A stretch of 64,000 nucleotides of DNA from Marisa cornuarietis (taxonomy: Eukaryota; Mollusca; Gastropoda; Architaenioglossa; Ampullariidae), in NCBI GenBank assembly GCA_004794655.1, contig SMMW01000047.1, forward strand, positions 930,001 through 994,000, in the 5' to 3' direction. Of the stretch, positions 38,166 to 50,592 are shown in pieces (within the stretch, counting starts at the first letter, position 1; each line of letters starts with the position of its first letter). A program made the position numbers and the translations under genes. The notes below the pieces were generated by a model. It made no database searches, was not told the DNA's origin, and worked only from the letters and a program-made list of their open reading frames with translations.

Positions 38166-41100
38166 TTCTTGTATGTCGGCGAAATAGGTGACAACCATCG
38201 GTGTGTCGACGAACGGAAAACTTTGGCACATTTACCACGGATGTCATGGTCTTAAAATCTTGTCTCCCTTATTCTGGTGCCAGGGTGAGGAGAAGTTCTC
38301 CCCGTGTCCTGCCTTTTTTCAAACTAGATGTGCTATATTGCCTCGTGGGTGGCACACCTTGATGTTGTCCAACATCTTTCTACGACCCCTTGGCTACTGC
38401 CAAACACAGTTGTGTAAGAACGATAGGTACCAGGGCACGTGTCCTATCCACTTCCTGTCCTTGGGGTACTTTAATGGCAAGTTCTTGGTGTTCCTTGCCC
38501 CAGGACTCAGTTGCTAATTGTGTTTAGCCATTCGAGCATCAAGGACTTCTGAGCTAAAAGCCACGGTAATTCAAGGGGGGAAAAGCCCGTAAAAGCGGGT
38601 CTGTATTCATGTACCAGCACAGCCCAGAAGATTAAAAGCTTGGTCACTTGAAGTGGAATAGAGAGTGAGTGGGTTCCTTTCGTGCTTCTTGATGATAAAG
38701 AGACTAAGGCAGAATTTTCAAAGGTACAGCTGTTAAACAACTACTTCCTGTCATAAGTTTTCTCTTTGAAATCCTAATGGTGAGACCTTCATATAAAAAG
38801 GATGATATTCTTTGTCGATGTTTGCTGAGAAGTCTTTGTTTTTTGCTTCTCATCCACATTCTTTCTGTCTTTCTCATCATCATCGTCATCGTCGTTGTCC
38901 TCATTTTCAGCAGGACTAGCAAGAACAGTTTAACATCTTTCTATATTGCTTGAAGCATGTGGTAGCCTGTTGATCAGACTGAAAGACTGTTAATGTTTAG
39001 ATGTTGTTTTTATTAACAAAAAACTAAAAAATTCTATATACAAAGAGTGAATGAAAGAACACGGATCATTCTGTATTTAGACACGATGTGCATGCAACCT
39101 CCTCGTTCCTGCTGTCTGTACATGCCCCAGTGCATGATGGGTGAGCGCTTTTTTTCCACGTGTGCACTCGCTGCTTTTTTTTTTTTGGCAGCAGCACATC
39201 TTGCTATTCTTAAGCTGTATTTCTAAGAAAAACTCTCTGAGAGGTGGTACCCCGAACACATCTCCAGCCCCGGTGTGATTACATCTCGTCCCACCACGAC
39301 CTCCACACAAACCAGTTCTCTCCCCTCACGTTCCAGGCGCTTAAGCAAACACGCACGGTTCTCTCCCCCTGCACGCGAGGAATGGCGGGGGATGGCAGCT
39401 CTGTCAGATGTCTCTGCTGCACACAGTAAATCAAAAAACAGTTTGTCCGCGCGTATGATGCACGTGCAGCTCACGACCTGACGCACCGCGGCTCTGGCAT
39501 CATCATGATGGTAGTGTGCGGGGAGACGCCTCGACTGATCACAGGCAGACAACGAAAACTCCACCTCAACTTCGTTTTTCTTCTTCTTTTTTCTGGTGTG
39601 GCAGGTGCTGTCAGTCTGAAGATCGCTTAACAATAAAGGTCCGGTACAAATGTCCCCTCTCCCCAACAAACCCATATACCCACTTGACACTTAAGGACGA
39701 CTTAAGCGAGTGCTTGTTCGTTTAAGTTATTACTTTTTCCTGCTCAGTAGCCTGCTGTCACTGTTACACTGGCACAAGAATGTCACAAATTAACCCGTCT
39801 AAAACGACTTTTCGATTATGTTAATCAGTCTTTGCCCAACAGCCTTCTTATTCAACTACTCATCTATTTAAACGACGAGTAGGTGGCATTTTTTTAATGA
39901 CCTGGAGGGTTGGGGGGGGTATTATTCCTCCAAATCTTTCTCCCTCCCCTCTCTAATCTATTCTCAAGGTACACGCATACAAACATCAACATGCACAGAA
40001 AGAAGTCAAAATCATGAGGTCACCATATGCCCAATCAACATATGTACCTAGCTGAGGACTTTACATCGGACACCTATCCAGTCTTTGTTGTTGACTTCTT
40101 TCCAGGTATGGTGATGTTTGTAGTCGTGTATCTGGAAAACAGAAGTGGAGTATTCACCAAGATTTAAGGGAGAATAGTATCTTACATTGGGCTTTATCAA
40201 ATAATTAGAAACAAATTGCTCCTTAGTTTAGTTTTAGTTTATTTCTAGTTACTCCTAGAGAAGCGTAGGGCCGCAAAATTTCACCTTACTAGGCCTTTAA
40301 GTGTTCAAGGTGCTACACTACATTTCTTACTTTCAGGTAGCTTTTCTAGACGATTTTAAGCTAGTGCTGAATGTATAATCGACACAACGAAGGTTCTGAA
40401 GATTTATCTCCACTCCTCTGAGCTGTTGCTATAGTGAAATGCCCGGTCGTTAAGAAAGCATGGAAGATTAAGAGGCGGCCGCTCAAACATTACCACCAGT
40501 TGTTCGCCACTGAAGAATGAGCACTGCTCAGTGGGATACTGTAAGCGCCAAGGGGCGAAAAGACGATTGCACTACAAAAAAAATGGCGGAAATAAATGAG
40601 AAAAAAGAAAAATAATGGAGGGAAAGAGAAAATGTACACTGACGTTTGCAGACACTAGCTCTTGTGATGATAAATCGTACTTAAAGACACCTACAGATTT
40701 GTGTCCTCTCGCTACATGTTGGGAAAACTGATGTGGAAAGTGGGAAAATCATTTTACATGACGACCATGAATCCATCATCCGTTCCCAAACGTTAGTGAG
40801 GTCTGTGAAGACGATAAATTAGACGTCCCGCCGACTTCCCTTTCGCTGGAGGAAGTGGAGATAAGCGGTTGAGATTTACGCACTTCGCTTAAAAGAAAAC
40901 AAACAAACAAACAAACCAACACAAAATCGAACTGTTTTATTATCTGGAAATGCCTCCTATCGGTGTAAATGTCTCCATGGCTGTTAATGGCTGAGACTGG
41001 TTGACAATGACTAAAAATGGCCTCCATCTTGTTAACTGACGGTTGCTTGACCTGTGTAAGTCCAGGACATAATGAACATTTAGGCGGAGTTCACGAGCGG

Positions 41101-41256
41101 AATCACCGTTTAAAACCCTTCGCTAAACATTTGAAGATTTCTCGTTGATTAAATTGACCAATTAATTCTTTATTAACACGTGAGACCTATTTAAAGTGTT
41201 CGGTCTATGGCACCCTTCTTTCTTTTATTCAGTAAAAATGTAACCTCACGCGCTTT

Positions 41257-41314
41257 CACACACACACACAAACACACACACACACACACACACACTCTCT
41301 CTCTCTTGCAAACA

Positions 41315-41357
<43 letters not shown>
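41257..41357. repeat. Interrupted (CA)n microsatellite with CT block
   Basis: CA array interrupted by ACAAACAC, CTCTCTCTCT and TGCAAACACAC segments, about 100 bases in total. Confidence 0.93.
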
Positions 41358-41361
<4 letters not shown>

Positions 41362-41781
41362 ACGCACTAACACGCAATGAAGGTCTGAAGATGTTTTAAC
41401 ATGTAGCAAACTCCAACTTTACAGCTGTAAATCTGTAACAGTCTCCATGTACCTACATATACATTAAGATCTACTGGTTAATGTCATCCAGGTTAAACAG
41501 AACCATGAAATATGTTCGAATCCTCCTGCTACCAGATTAATTCTACAGTGACACTTGTCCTTCGATGATCATGAAGACAAGAAAATGGTTTATAAGTTGC
41601 TGAAAGTTAGGAAAGGTATGCAACGGAATGATGAAAAAAAGTTCGCATAATTTTTGTGTATCGCTCGCGAGAGGTGCCTCCTATCCACATAAAGATTCGG
41701 AAAAATCGGGGGTACTTGGAGAAAGAAATGCTAGTGGGTCTGGGTGCAAAGTGTGGTGCATGTTTTTAGTGCCGACAAATG

Positions 41782-41782
<1 letters not shown>

Positions 41783-41812
<30 letters not shown>
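41783..41812. repeat. (GTGC)n tetranucleotide microsatellite
   Basis: About seven GTGC units. It is the same motif, on the opposite strand, as the GCAC block at 12186-12245. Confidence 0.93.
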
Positions 41813-41814
<2 letters not shown>

Positions 41815-42667
41815 GTGTCCATGTATGAGTGTGAGTTTGATGAGGGGCTACCAGGTTCCCTTTGAAGACCTGAAAGTCTCACCACTAAACAGGCTCGGGC
41901 CACTTAAGAGCAAGACGATCAAAGTGACGAGGAACTCTAACTCCAGTGGTTGTTAGCACTCCTTGTCCGGAGTCAGAGTCATTACTGCGACCAAGTGGCT
42001 CACCGAGAGGTTTACACGCGCATGTGCGAACTGTGTGCGCTGCAGGGCGCGTGTCACATTACTGAGTCATCAACGGGATCGAGGGGTGGTGGTGGGTGGG
42101 TGGGGAAGAGGCTGTAAGAGGGGGGATTGTCTGCTTCACCAGGGATGAGAGCTTTGAAACAGTTTAATGTGGGCTGTACCACTCTACCTCCCAGCAACCC
42201 AGTGTAGTTTAATGCAGGTTCTGTAATCTATTTCCCTTCAAAAACTCGGTTATACATCTTTCATGGTGTCTAACTCAAGCGCTGTAAACACTAAGAGTGC
42301 GGACATCGTTTATATCCAGAGAAATGACGAATTAACGGACACATTATAAATAACAGTAAAGAAAAGAACCCTTGAGTGCAGGTACCCACACAGTCCTTCA
42401 TCGATTCATCTGCATATCATTACATGCATTTACCGCCACCCCTCTCTCTCTCCGCTCTTCCCTTCTTTCGCTCACCTCCCTTCTCGCCTGTCCTCCCCAT
42501 TGCGCAGTGAAGGGAAGTCCGAATCTTTTATTCCATTCACGCTCTGCTCTTACCGCAGTGTTTCCACAGCTGCGCCCTTTACTGCCAAACGTTGAACGTG
42601 TCACAACAACCTCAGTCACACCAACCCACCCCCTACATCTCCTACAAAAGCAAACGCCCCTACAGGT

Positions 42668-42668
<1 letters not shown>

Positions 42669-42722
<54 letters not shown>
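42669..42722. repeat. (CA)n microsatellite, about 26 units
   Basis: Uninterrupted CA array followed by a C-rich, poly-Pro-like patch (42724-42800). ORFs across it are artefacts. Confidence 0.96.
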
Positions 42723-42727
<5 letters not shown>

Positions 42728-44239
42728 CCCTCCCTCACTCATCTTCCCCCACCCTGACCCAACACCCACCAACCCACTCTCAGCCCCCATCGCTCAACCC
42801 CAACCGTTTCGCCGTAAGGGTGAATGAAGTGTACATATAAATCGAGGTTCGTTTGAACAGTTTAAGCCCCGGAGGAAGAGACAGAAAGAAAAAGAAAAAT
42901 ACAAAGAATATGCGTTTTACAGTCATCTCCCCACTACAGCTCTCCACGTCCTACTTTTCCTTTTCGTTCGTTCAGTTCGCCTGACCGGCGACAGTTGTGC
43001 ACCAGAATAGAAGCTGCCTGCCCCGAGAACAGACCCCTTGACCTGTCATTATTAGGGATAATGGAACTGCTTGCACTAAAGTCCCTGTTTGTGTTTGAGT
43101 GCACGTGAGAAACTGTGTGAGTGCGTATGTGCGTGTGTGTTATATTGATATGTATGCTTGCGTGTGTGTGACGCGCGGGTGAAATAACACTCGTGTGGTG
43201 AGAGCAGACTTTTAGGACATAAATATTCCTCGCGAACGTGTGTTCTTGTGCTAAGAGGAGTCAGATTTTTTAAGAATTGTGGTTACACAGGTATATCGTG
43301 CCTAAAACTACAGGTTTCTGGTGGATAAACAAGTTATCACTTGAGAACACACAAGTGCACGATGACAATTTTATTTTCTTTTTACGATATTAACAAGGCG
43401 TTTGTCGTTTGTCATGTGATCACGCAATTCTCTCTCTCACACACACACCAACACATATTAAATCGCATGAAAACACATTTGTCATGATGGCACATATTTA
43501 TCACGCATTGACTTATGGGTATTATTTGTGATCACCAGTGCTGTGGTGAGCACTGTAAGAATCCATGAAATCTCATGGCCTCCTCACCACCTCGACACCC
43601 TGCAATACAGACAGTATTTGTTTGTTTAGGGAGGGATAGGGAGGAGAGGTTTGTCACAGTTTGTTGGGCCAGTGAAATTAGTTCTTGCTTAAGCCTCCTG
43701 CTTACTCGAGCTGTTTAACCTGGAAGTTTTTATTTCTACCTAGATTCTGTACATAGAATCGTGAATTCCCTTCAGGCAAAGGTACCACCCACCCCAAACA
43801 AATATACACATATTTTATTCAGGTCGGCCGACACCCAGTTTCCCAAAGCAAGCACTGCGTGTCTCTAGGCTCTAACTGGAAGATCAATGCCAAGAAACCA
43901 GATAAATGATCCTGATATAAATATAAATGAGTATATATAGTTAACAGACAGGTTAACCATCTACGAAGCCTTTAGGCTATGGACTACGGGCTACAGGCTA
44001 CGGAAATTAATTCCATACATGGCCCCACTGTCAAAAGAACCAACAAAAAGCACCAACACATCATAGACACACAAAAGAAGTCAGAAAGACTAAATATTGA
44101 ACAGGCAGAATAAAGAATAGAGTAAGAATACAAAACTTTTCAGAACGGAGTAAGGTTTTTTAATGAAGAAAGGAATTTGTTTCAAAAGTTCTAAACCATT
44201 ACATGAGGCATAATGTATGCATTTCCATGAAACCAATGA

Positions 44240-45362
44240 TCATCATAAATATTGTAAATGGTAGCTTGCCATCAGGTGTTTTTCCATCTTTCTTGAAAAA
44301 TGCCCTGGTGAGGCCGCTCCTTAAGAAGTCCACGCTTGACATCAACGTGTTGAACAACTTCCTCCGTTTCTAAGATCATAGAGAAAGTAATTTTGACACA
44401 GCTGTGGGCCTTCTTACAAGAGTACAACCACATCCTCCAAGCTTAGTCAGCATGTAGACATTTTCACAGTACAGAAACTACTAAAATTAAAGTGACCATC
44501 GACTTATTCTCTGCCCTTGACAGTAGTCATGTTTCTGCTTTAACTCTGCTGGACCTGTCTGCTGCATTTGACACTGTGGACCACTCTCTACTCCTTCATA
44601 CACTCCACACCTCTGGAACCCCACTGGTTCAACTCCTATCTCACTGATAGGACGCAGACTGTGTTCGTTGATAGTCTAACATCTCACCCTAATCCACTTT
44701 CCCGTGGGATCCCCCAAGGCTCCGTACTCGGCCCAGTTCTGTACACAAAACCACTTTCATCATGCATCCAGTCTCACCAGATTTCTCATCAATCATCTGC
44801 TGACGACACGCAGCTTTACTGCTCCACTCCACCGGCTGAGTCTCACTCTGCTACTAGTACCATAGAAGCCTGTATTCGCGATGTCAAGGGCTGGATGGTC
44901 ACAAACAAACTTAAACTCAACGATAATAAAATGGAAGCCCTCCTGTGCTCGAGAAGAAGAAATCAACCTTCACTCGTTTGTCCGCCAAATCACATCCAGG
45001 TGGACGAGACCAACATCACCTTTGTGTCATCCGTGAGAAATGTCGGATTCATTGTCATTGCAGACATGACTCTTGATAAACAAGTGGCACAGTCTGTCTG
45101 TCCACCTATTACTCCTAACACAGTGCACACAATGCTAGTCCTTTGTCACACCCTTTCTCCTCCTTTTCCCCTTATTGGTACTTCCCTGCTCGTCTTGCTG
45201 TGCAAAATCACAACTTTTATTCATCCGTACTGTTGTTCATCCTTCCGTCGTTCATGTTATTTGTTTGTTGTTCTGTCCCTCGAATGTTGTCCGTGTGTCG
45301 TTCTTGCTATTAAGCGCTACGAATGTGAGTCTGTGCTATACAAATCTTATGGTAATTATTAT
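44240..45362 (+). pseudogene. Reverse transcriptase pseudogene, CR1/L2-like LINE (5'-truncated)
   Basis: The order of motifs is that of a non-LTR reverse transcriptase. The fingers region reads LPSGVFPSFLKNALVRPLLK (about 44262-44325). Next come ILTQLWAFLQEYN, a HSTETTKIKVTIDLFSA block, and LLDLSAAFDTVDHSLLLH (44548-44600). WFNSYLTDRTQTV, SRGIPQGSVLGP (about 44700-44735) and the catalytic-loop version SADDTQLYCS (about 44797-44825, normally FADD) follow, then VKGWMVTNKLKLNDNKMEAL. In-frame stops occur near 44373 and 44443, and a frameshift lies between LLDLSAAFDTVDH and WFNSYL. After about 45110 the thumb and C-terminal part are missing and the sequence passes to a 3' end with AAGCGCTACGAATGTGAG and GTGCTATACAAATCTTA. 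It is a dead retrotransposon copy. CR1/L2 is the best fit, but clade assignment needs a tree. Confidence 0.93.
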
Positions 45363-46726
45363 GTCTTGTTGTCTTAGGACATGGGAGATCAAATATAGTC
45401 ATTAATAACGCCCATTGGCCAAACGTTGTGGGGCCCTGTATGGGATGAATCCCCATTCTGTCGCCCACTAGTTAGCGAGGCGCTGTGGAGCCCAGACAGT
45501 GCTCAGCTGTTGCGAGGAGAATGTAGCCGAGGATGAAGAGAACATCAACCTTCCTTTATTACAAGACATGTTTTTTGTCACAGCAAACCTGGCCGACACA
45601 ATGCTTCCCCCTCCTCCACGCTGATGTCAGCTATTCAGTAACCGTTTTTTTTTTCAACTTTCAGAACAATCCCAGTGACTCTCATGAAACTAATGACAAT
45701 GCCTGCGATAACGGTGACGACGATAAAGATGACGCCGATGTCGTTACTAATGACGATCACAGTGATGACGACGACACTCACGACGATAACCGTTATCTTT
45801 TCCCTCGTATTCAAAGAATGCTTATGGTGATTCAGACAATGGTAATATTTATTACAATATTTTTCCTGCGTGAAAAAATTCAACCGTGACAATGTCAAGA
45901 AATGTGCAAGACTTTGATGTTCATAAATCCTTAACCCCCTCTCCTCCACCTATCCTACTTTCGTCTTTCCCATCACCATGCACGCGCGCGAACAAACACA
46001 CACAGGCACAACTGAGAGACATCAAACACAAAGACGGAAGAAGAGAGAAGGGAAATCTAGAGAAGCTATTTATAAATAGTGGAACTGCAAGGAAAAGAAA
46101 GACACTAGTACGCGTGTGTTTTTACAGCACCTGATTAAAAATGTATGTCATTGTAATCAACTAAAATATTTTAAAATAAGATGTGTGTAAAACAAAGAGG
46201 AAGATGACACTAAAGACCCCATGGCTTTCTTTCTTTCTTCCTTCCTTCCTGTCACTGCGCGAACAAGTTATTGTGAACGGCTCTTTGAGCGGTCTAATCG
46301 AACAATGTCAGGTTCTTAGTCTGAACCTGAAAGTTTTTATTCAGAGGATGATTCTTTTGTTATCTTTTATGAATAGAATGTGGAAAACGACAAAGCAAGT
46401 TCGACCACTGTTCGTGACAAAGTAACAAAAGTTGAATTCTTGTTTACCTCTTACCATCGCTAGTAGTTACTAATAACATCTGAAATAAAACAACCTGGAT
46501 TAATTTTATAAAATCCGTTTGGTTTGGGTTTTTTCATCCTTCGGGGGCCTTAAAATCTTAATTACAAGCAATATTTGCTATTGCTTATATTCTTGTAAGT
46601 CTTGATTACAAAATATATTTGCTAGTGTTCACATTCGTAGCTCTATACACCCTAGTGTTCTCATAATCTGGATTTTTATGTTCAATCACAAGTTTCAGTC
46701 CAGTGTATGCAAACGATTGGGTGTGT
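45363..46726. other. Gene-free stretch after the LINE
   Basis: The first 160 bases (45395-45535) are more GC-rich than average and have no recognised identity. The ORF 45533-45889 (+) has an Asp-rich stretch from a GAC/GAT-rich patch (45700-45790) and no known domain. Nothing else stands out. Confidence 0.45.
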
Positions 46727-46925
46727 GTGTGAGAGAGAAAGAGTTTGTGAACTACCTCTACTTCTACCACTCTTAACCTTCCCGGATAAATACGGTTCTC
46801 ATTTCTGCTGGATAATGGACAGCTGCTGGGTGGAGTCCGGGTAGTTTTGAGGCTTTGCCTCACACTGAGGACCGTGCAGTCTAAAATCGAGAACTTTTAC
46901 CACCAAGCCCCGAAGCATTATTGCC
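46727..46925 (-). repeat. Degraded tRNA-derived SINE
   Basis: On the - strand GGGGCTTGGTGGTAAAAG (near 46910) is a plausible A-box region, followed by TTCTCGATTTTAGACTGCAC and a poor B box GGTCCTCAGTG. The body then reads CACCCAGCAGCTGTCCATTA, GTACCG-like sequence (AACCGTATTTATCC) and GGGAAGGTTAAGAG, resembling the body of the SINE at 13738-13976. It ends in a CA/CT-rich patch. Heavily diverged; boundaries are approximate. Confidence 0.5.
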
Positions 46926-47365
46926 AGCAGATGAAAGTTAAAGTTCATCCCCTAACCTTTTCAGGTAGTTGAGGTGGGGGGGGGTGAGAAGAATGACCTG
47001 TTCCTTCGTCCAACTCACAGGAGAAAGGGTGTGTCTCTTGCTGACACCTGATATTATCTCAACGCCTCATCTTTGATTTCTTGTAAACAAACTTCTCGTC
47101 TTTTTTCCTTCTTTCTCCGAGAACACGAGCTGCTAGGAGCCTAAACGTTTTGATGACTAACGGTTGTTATTATTATGTTGCTGCACTAACCCACTAACCT
47201 GCGGTATGCAGACCAGCTAACAGCTATCACCATGCTGCACTAACTTGCAAACCAGCTATTGCCTTGCTACACAACATGCAGTCGAAATTCGCATCCCTCA
47301 TTATCATCAAGAGTTTATGATGCACACAACTGTTGCTTTGCGTGAACGTGCACACTGCAGTAGTT

Positions 47366-47403
47366 GGTGGTGGTGGTGGTGGTGGCGGTGGCGGTGGTGG
47401 TGC
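47366..47403. repeat. (GGT)n/(GGC)n trinucleotide array
   Basis: GGT units with two GGC variants. They give poly-Gly, poly-Trp and poly-Pro ORF artefacts in the three frames that stay open. Confidence 0.92.
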
Positions 47404-49971
47404 TGTGTGCAGGGGAGGGTTCATTAACGACCTATTATCGGCTGTAGCTCACAGACCTGTGATTACTCATCAGTTCACGTGGTGCCCAAGCCCTGTCATC
47501 AGGGACACTCGGCACTAAGCCTTCGGAAGAATCATTTAAAGCAAGTTTCTTCTGTATGCGTGTGGTATCATCATATTCGTATTTTTTCATCTTTTCAGTC
47601 CTGTGGACGGACTGGCAGTCAAAGACACTGCCAGGACATTTTAGCAAACACGTTAGCGCTCACAGATATAACAAATCTGAGCATGCACGCGCGCAAACAG
47701 ACAGAGAAAAAAGCGACCCATCCATACGTTTACGACACTGAGGTGTTAATGACAGGAGGTCTCGCTCCTATCTCTGCTCATCTCGATGAGAATCCGTTTT
47801 TTTACCTCCACCACCATCAAACAACCACCCGCCCGCTCACGATAAGGGTGGCTCGTGTTAGGCACCCTCACTGACCTGCAAAGTAGGTGCCTCAATCAGC
47901 CTTATCAACGATTGAATCACTGGATCCAGTGGAGACTTGACAACGAGGCGCCGGCCGCGGTAAAGAAAACAGAATATCATCGAGGTGTATATAATATAAG
48001 CGCTTGAGGGACACGTTCGTACTAATGCTGAAAAAAGATCAGTTCTTTTTTTTTTACTTTTAAGATACACAGTATAGGGCAGTAGATGAATGTCCGAGAT
48101 CAAGAGAGGCTTCAGTTCCTATGGTGTTTGTCTACTGAGATAAGAAGTGTACCGGGGCTAAGGCAGTATGCGAGGCGCCATCTTAGTAGATGATGATGCC
48201 GACTGGAGCCGCCCTAGTCTAAAATAAATATTTTCTGCCATATGACAGTGTATACTCCTTGTTTGATTCCTAGTGGACTGGTTTAGGGATAGTTAAACGA
48301 ACAAGTGTAAAAATATTAGGACAGTTATCACGTGATAATTTAAGCTTGTTTACCAGGAAGGCATCGAAAGAGGGCACGACCATGTCACGATTCCTTTTGT
48401 CAAAACACTTCAGCATATCAACCAGTGTGTGTACGATCTGAGTTCGTCAGGGTCATTTTTTTATTGGGCAAGTATGGACGAACGTTTGACTAAAGTTTTT
48501 GCACGACGATAATATGAAACCTACCGGATCTGGCCAAACGTTGGCTCATATCTGTCACGTGTAACAAGGACGTTCACAAGTGCCGACAACCAGTCGCAAA
48601 GTGTCACCACGTGATAAGATTGACATGTGCCAAGTAACTGATTTTACCTGCAGATCATGCCCGACCTCTCACCTTCAAAATGTCGTCGAAATATGGCGCG
48701 ATTTCATCAGACTTTAATTACCTGGACAGGAGAGCGTGGGATGAATTTTAAAGTCAAATAAAACATTTTTTGTTATTTACAACCTGCTCACAAACATACT
48801 TGTTTGCGCACGCAAACAATCACAAAAGCCCATTGACCTGCCTTAGGAAGAGTCCAGTAGCAGGCATGACAAGAAATATAAAGAGGTTGCATGGTGGTAG
48901 TTCGAGGACGAGGGTGAGGTAGTGGAAATCTCAGATATTTGTTTGAACCTTTACAAAAAAAAAAAAAAAAAAAAAAAATCCGCTTGCACTCTGTGGTGGT
49001 GCGGGCTCACACACTCCTATCAGACGCATGTGCGCACTAAAGTGAAACAAACTATGCGCAGAATGCAGGTAAACGACAAACAAACACACAAATATCCACG
49101 CATGCGTAGATTGACAGGACCACCCGCTGAATGCGTCTTATAATAAGCCGGCTCGGCATGGGACCAAACTGAGAAACAGTAGCTGCTCAAAAACTGCTGA
49201 ACAACCAAGCATAAAACAAAAATAGTGTAAAAATGGAACTGTTTTTTTTTCGTTTTTGTTGTTATTTGTTTTCTTCTGTCAATTTATAGCTCCATGTTTG
49301 TTTAAAAACAGTTTTAATGTCGGCAACTGCGGCGTCATAGATGCTACTTTGGCAGAAGTCGGTGCTGCATTCTCATTTTATTCACTTTAAAAAAACTGTT
49401 CATCACCCTGATAACGGATTGTTACTAACGATGTTTTCTTGCACCTTTTCCACTTCCTTCCCCTTGCTGGCACACAGAGGGGGAGAGAGAGAGAATACCT
49501 GTACTGTTTTCCAGTCTAAGTAATGTCAGTAAATATGCGCCTTCATTGGCTCACACATAGCTGTGGCATTGGTGCGATAGGTTACAGTCATAGGCCTTTA
49601 ATAGTTCCACAGAAAAGTCATTGTTTACTGATTTTATGTTTTTACTTAGTCCCAACAGTTGAATTCTTCTTCTTTTTTCTCATAAAGCCCCATTCTCCTT
49701 CGCAGACACGGAAAGGACCATACTACCATTAAATTACAATTTTTGAGCGAATGAAAAAGATCCTTAGAACTAATTATGATGACAGTTAGTACCCGAGTTT
49801 ACCGGAACAAACATGACTCCCCCTTAGAGAATATTTGCAGTTCCACGCGAATTTTGCATAAATCTTCGGCGATACATCACATACATTTTCTATAATTGCG
49901 GTAATCAGATTCCACCTCATGGAAGCAAAGCTTCATCATTAACCAGGAAGCAAAGCAGGCTGCAGCAAGAG

Positions 49972-50038
49972 GAGGGGCAGATAATAACCAAAGCGGAGTG
50001 TAACTTCCGTGACTGTAGCAGTCAATTATCTGCCCCTC
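49972..50038. repeat. Perfect 14-bp inverted repeat with 39-base spacer
   Basis: GAGGGGCAGATAAT at 49972-49985 is matched exactly by its reverse complement at 50025-50038. It could fold as a hairpin or be the relic of a very short MITE. No flanking duplication was seen. Confidence 0.85.
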
Positions 50039-50528
50039 ATGTCTCTCGTCGTTTGTGAAAATATACAGCATTCGCAACAGTAACGGACATCAGAGCGGAG
50101 ACGAGAGCCGAGCTAAAAATGAGAAGAAACTAAAATCGGAAACAGAAGAGGACATAGGAAGATTGCCCGTATAGCAGTTGCCGTCTTTAACCGTAAAATA
50201 GATATTTTTTTAGAGCCTTGATTTGATTCACCATGAGAGAGTGGATTGTCAGTAGCTGTAAGAATGGTTGGTTGTCATGATAAGTCGCCTAATTACCACC
50301 TTTATTAATATTCATTCTCTTGAAGAAATAAGTATATATTCTGAAGATGTTCTGTCGGCATTGTGTAATTAAGTCATAGAAAGAAAAAAAGAGAAAAAGA
50401 AGAGAAAGAGAGAAACCAAAAAGAAAGGCAAACAAAATGAAAATAAGAATAAAAGAGATAACTTGTATAACTCATTACCCCGCTCACCCGCCATACACAG
50501 AAGGAAGATTAACTCTCTTTTACAGAGT

Positions 50529-50531
50529 ACA

Positions 50532-50592
<61 letters not shown>
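50529..50592. repeat. (AAT)n microsatellite, about 20 units
   Basis: Pure AAT array preceded by AGAGTACAAATAAT, which weakly resembles the end of a LINE tail (GCGC.TACAAAT). It is followed by TATAATATAAGGG. Confidence 0.95.

Larger units (their letters stand above)
34831..44239. other. Gene-free stretch with microsatellites
   Basis: No recognised gene. If the block at 33900-34830 is a first exon, this would be intron, but no acceptor-exon-donor arrangement was convincing. Contents include (TA)n at about 35398-35417, (GT)n at about 35499-35519, a T-run/G-run junction at 36342-36373, a poly-T run at 37175-37190, CA arrays at 41257-41357, a GTGC array at 41783-41812 and the CA array at 42669-42722. 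Confidence 0.5.

Noticed and set aside
38188..38740. 109-codon + and 77-codon - ORFs that look moderately complex
   Set aside because: No motif of transposases, reverse transcriptases or host proteins could be seen in either strand.
45395..45535. GC-rich segment after the LINE, considered as a small RNA gene
   Set aside because: No pol III boxes, no clear fold and no recognised RNA family.
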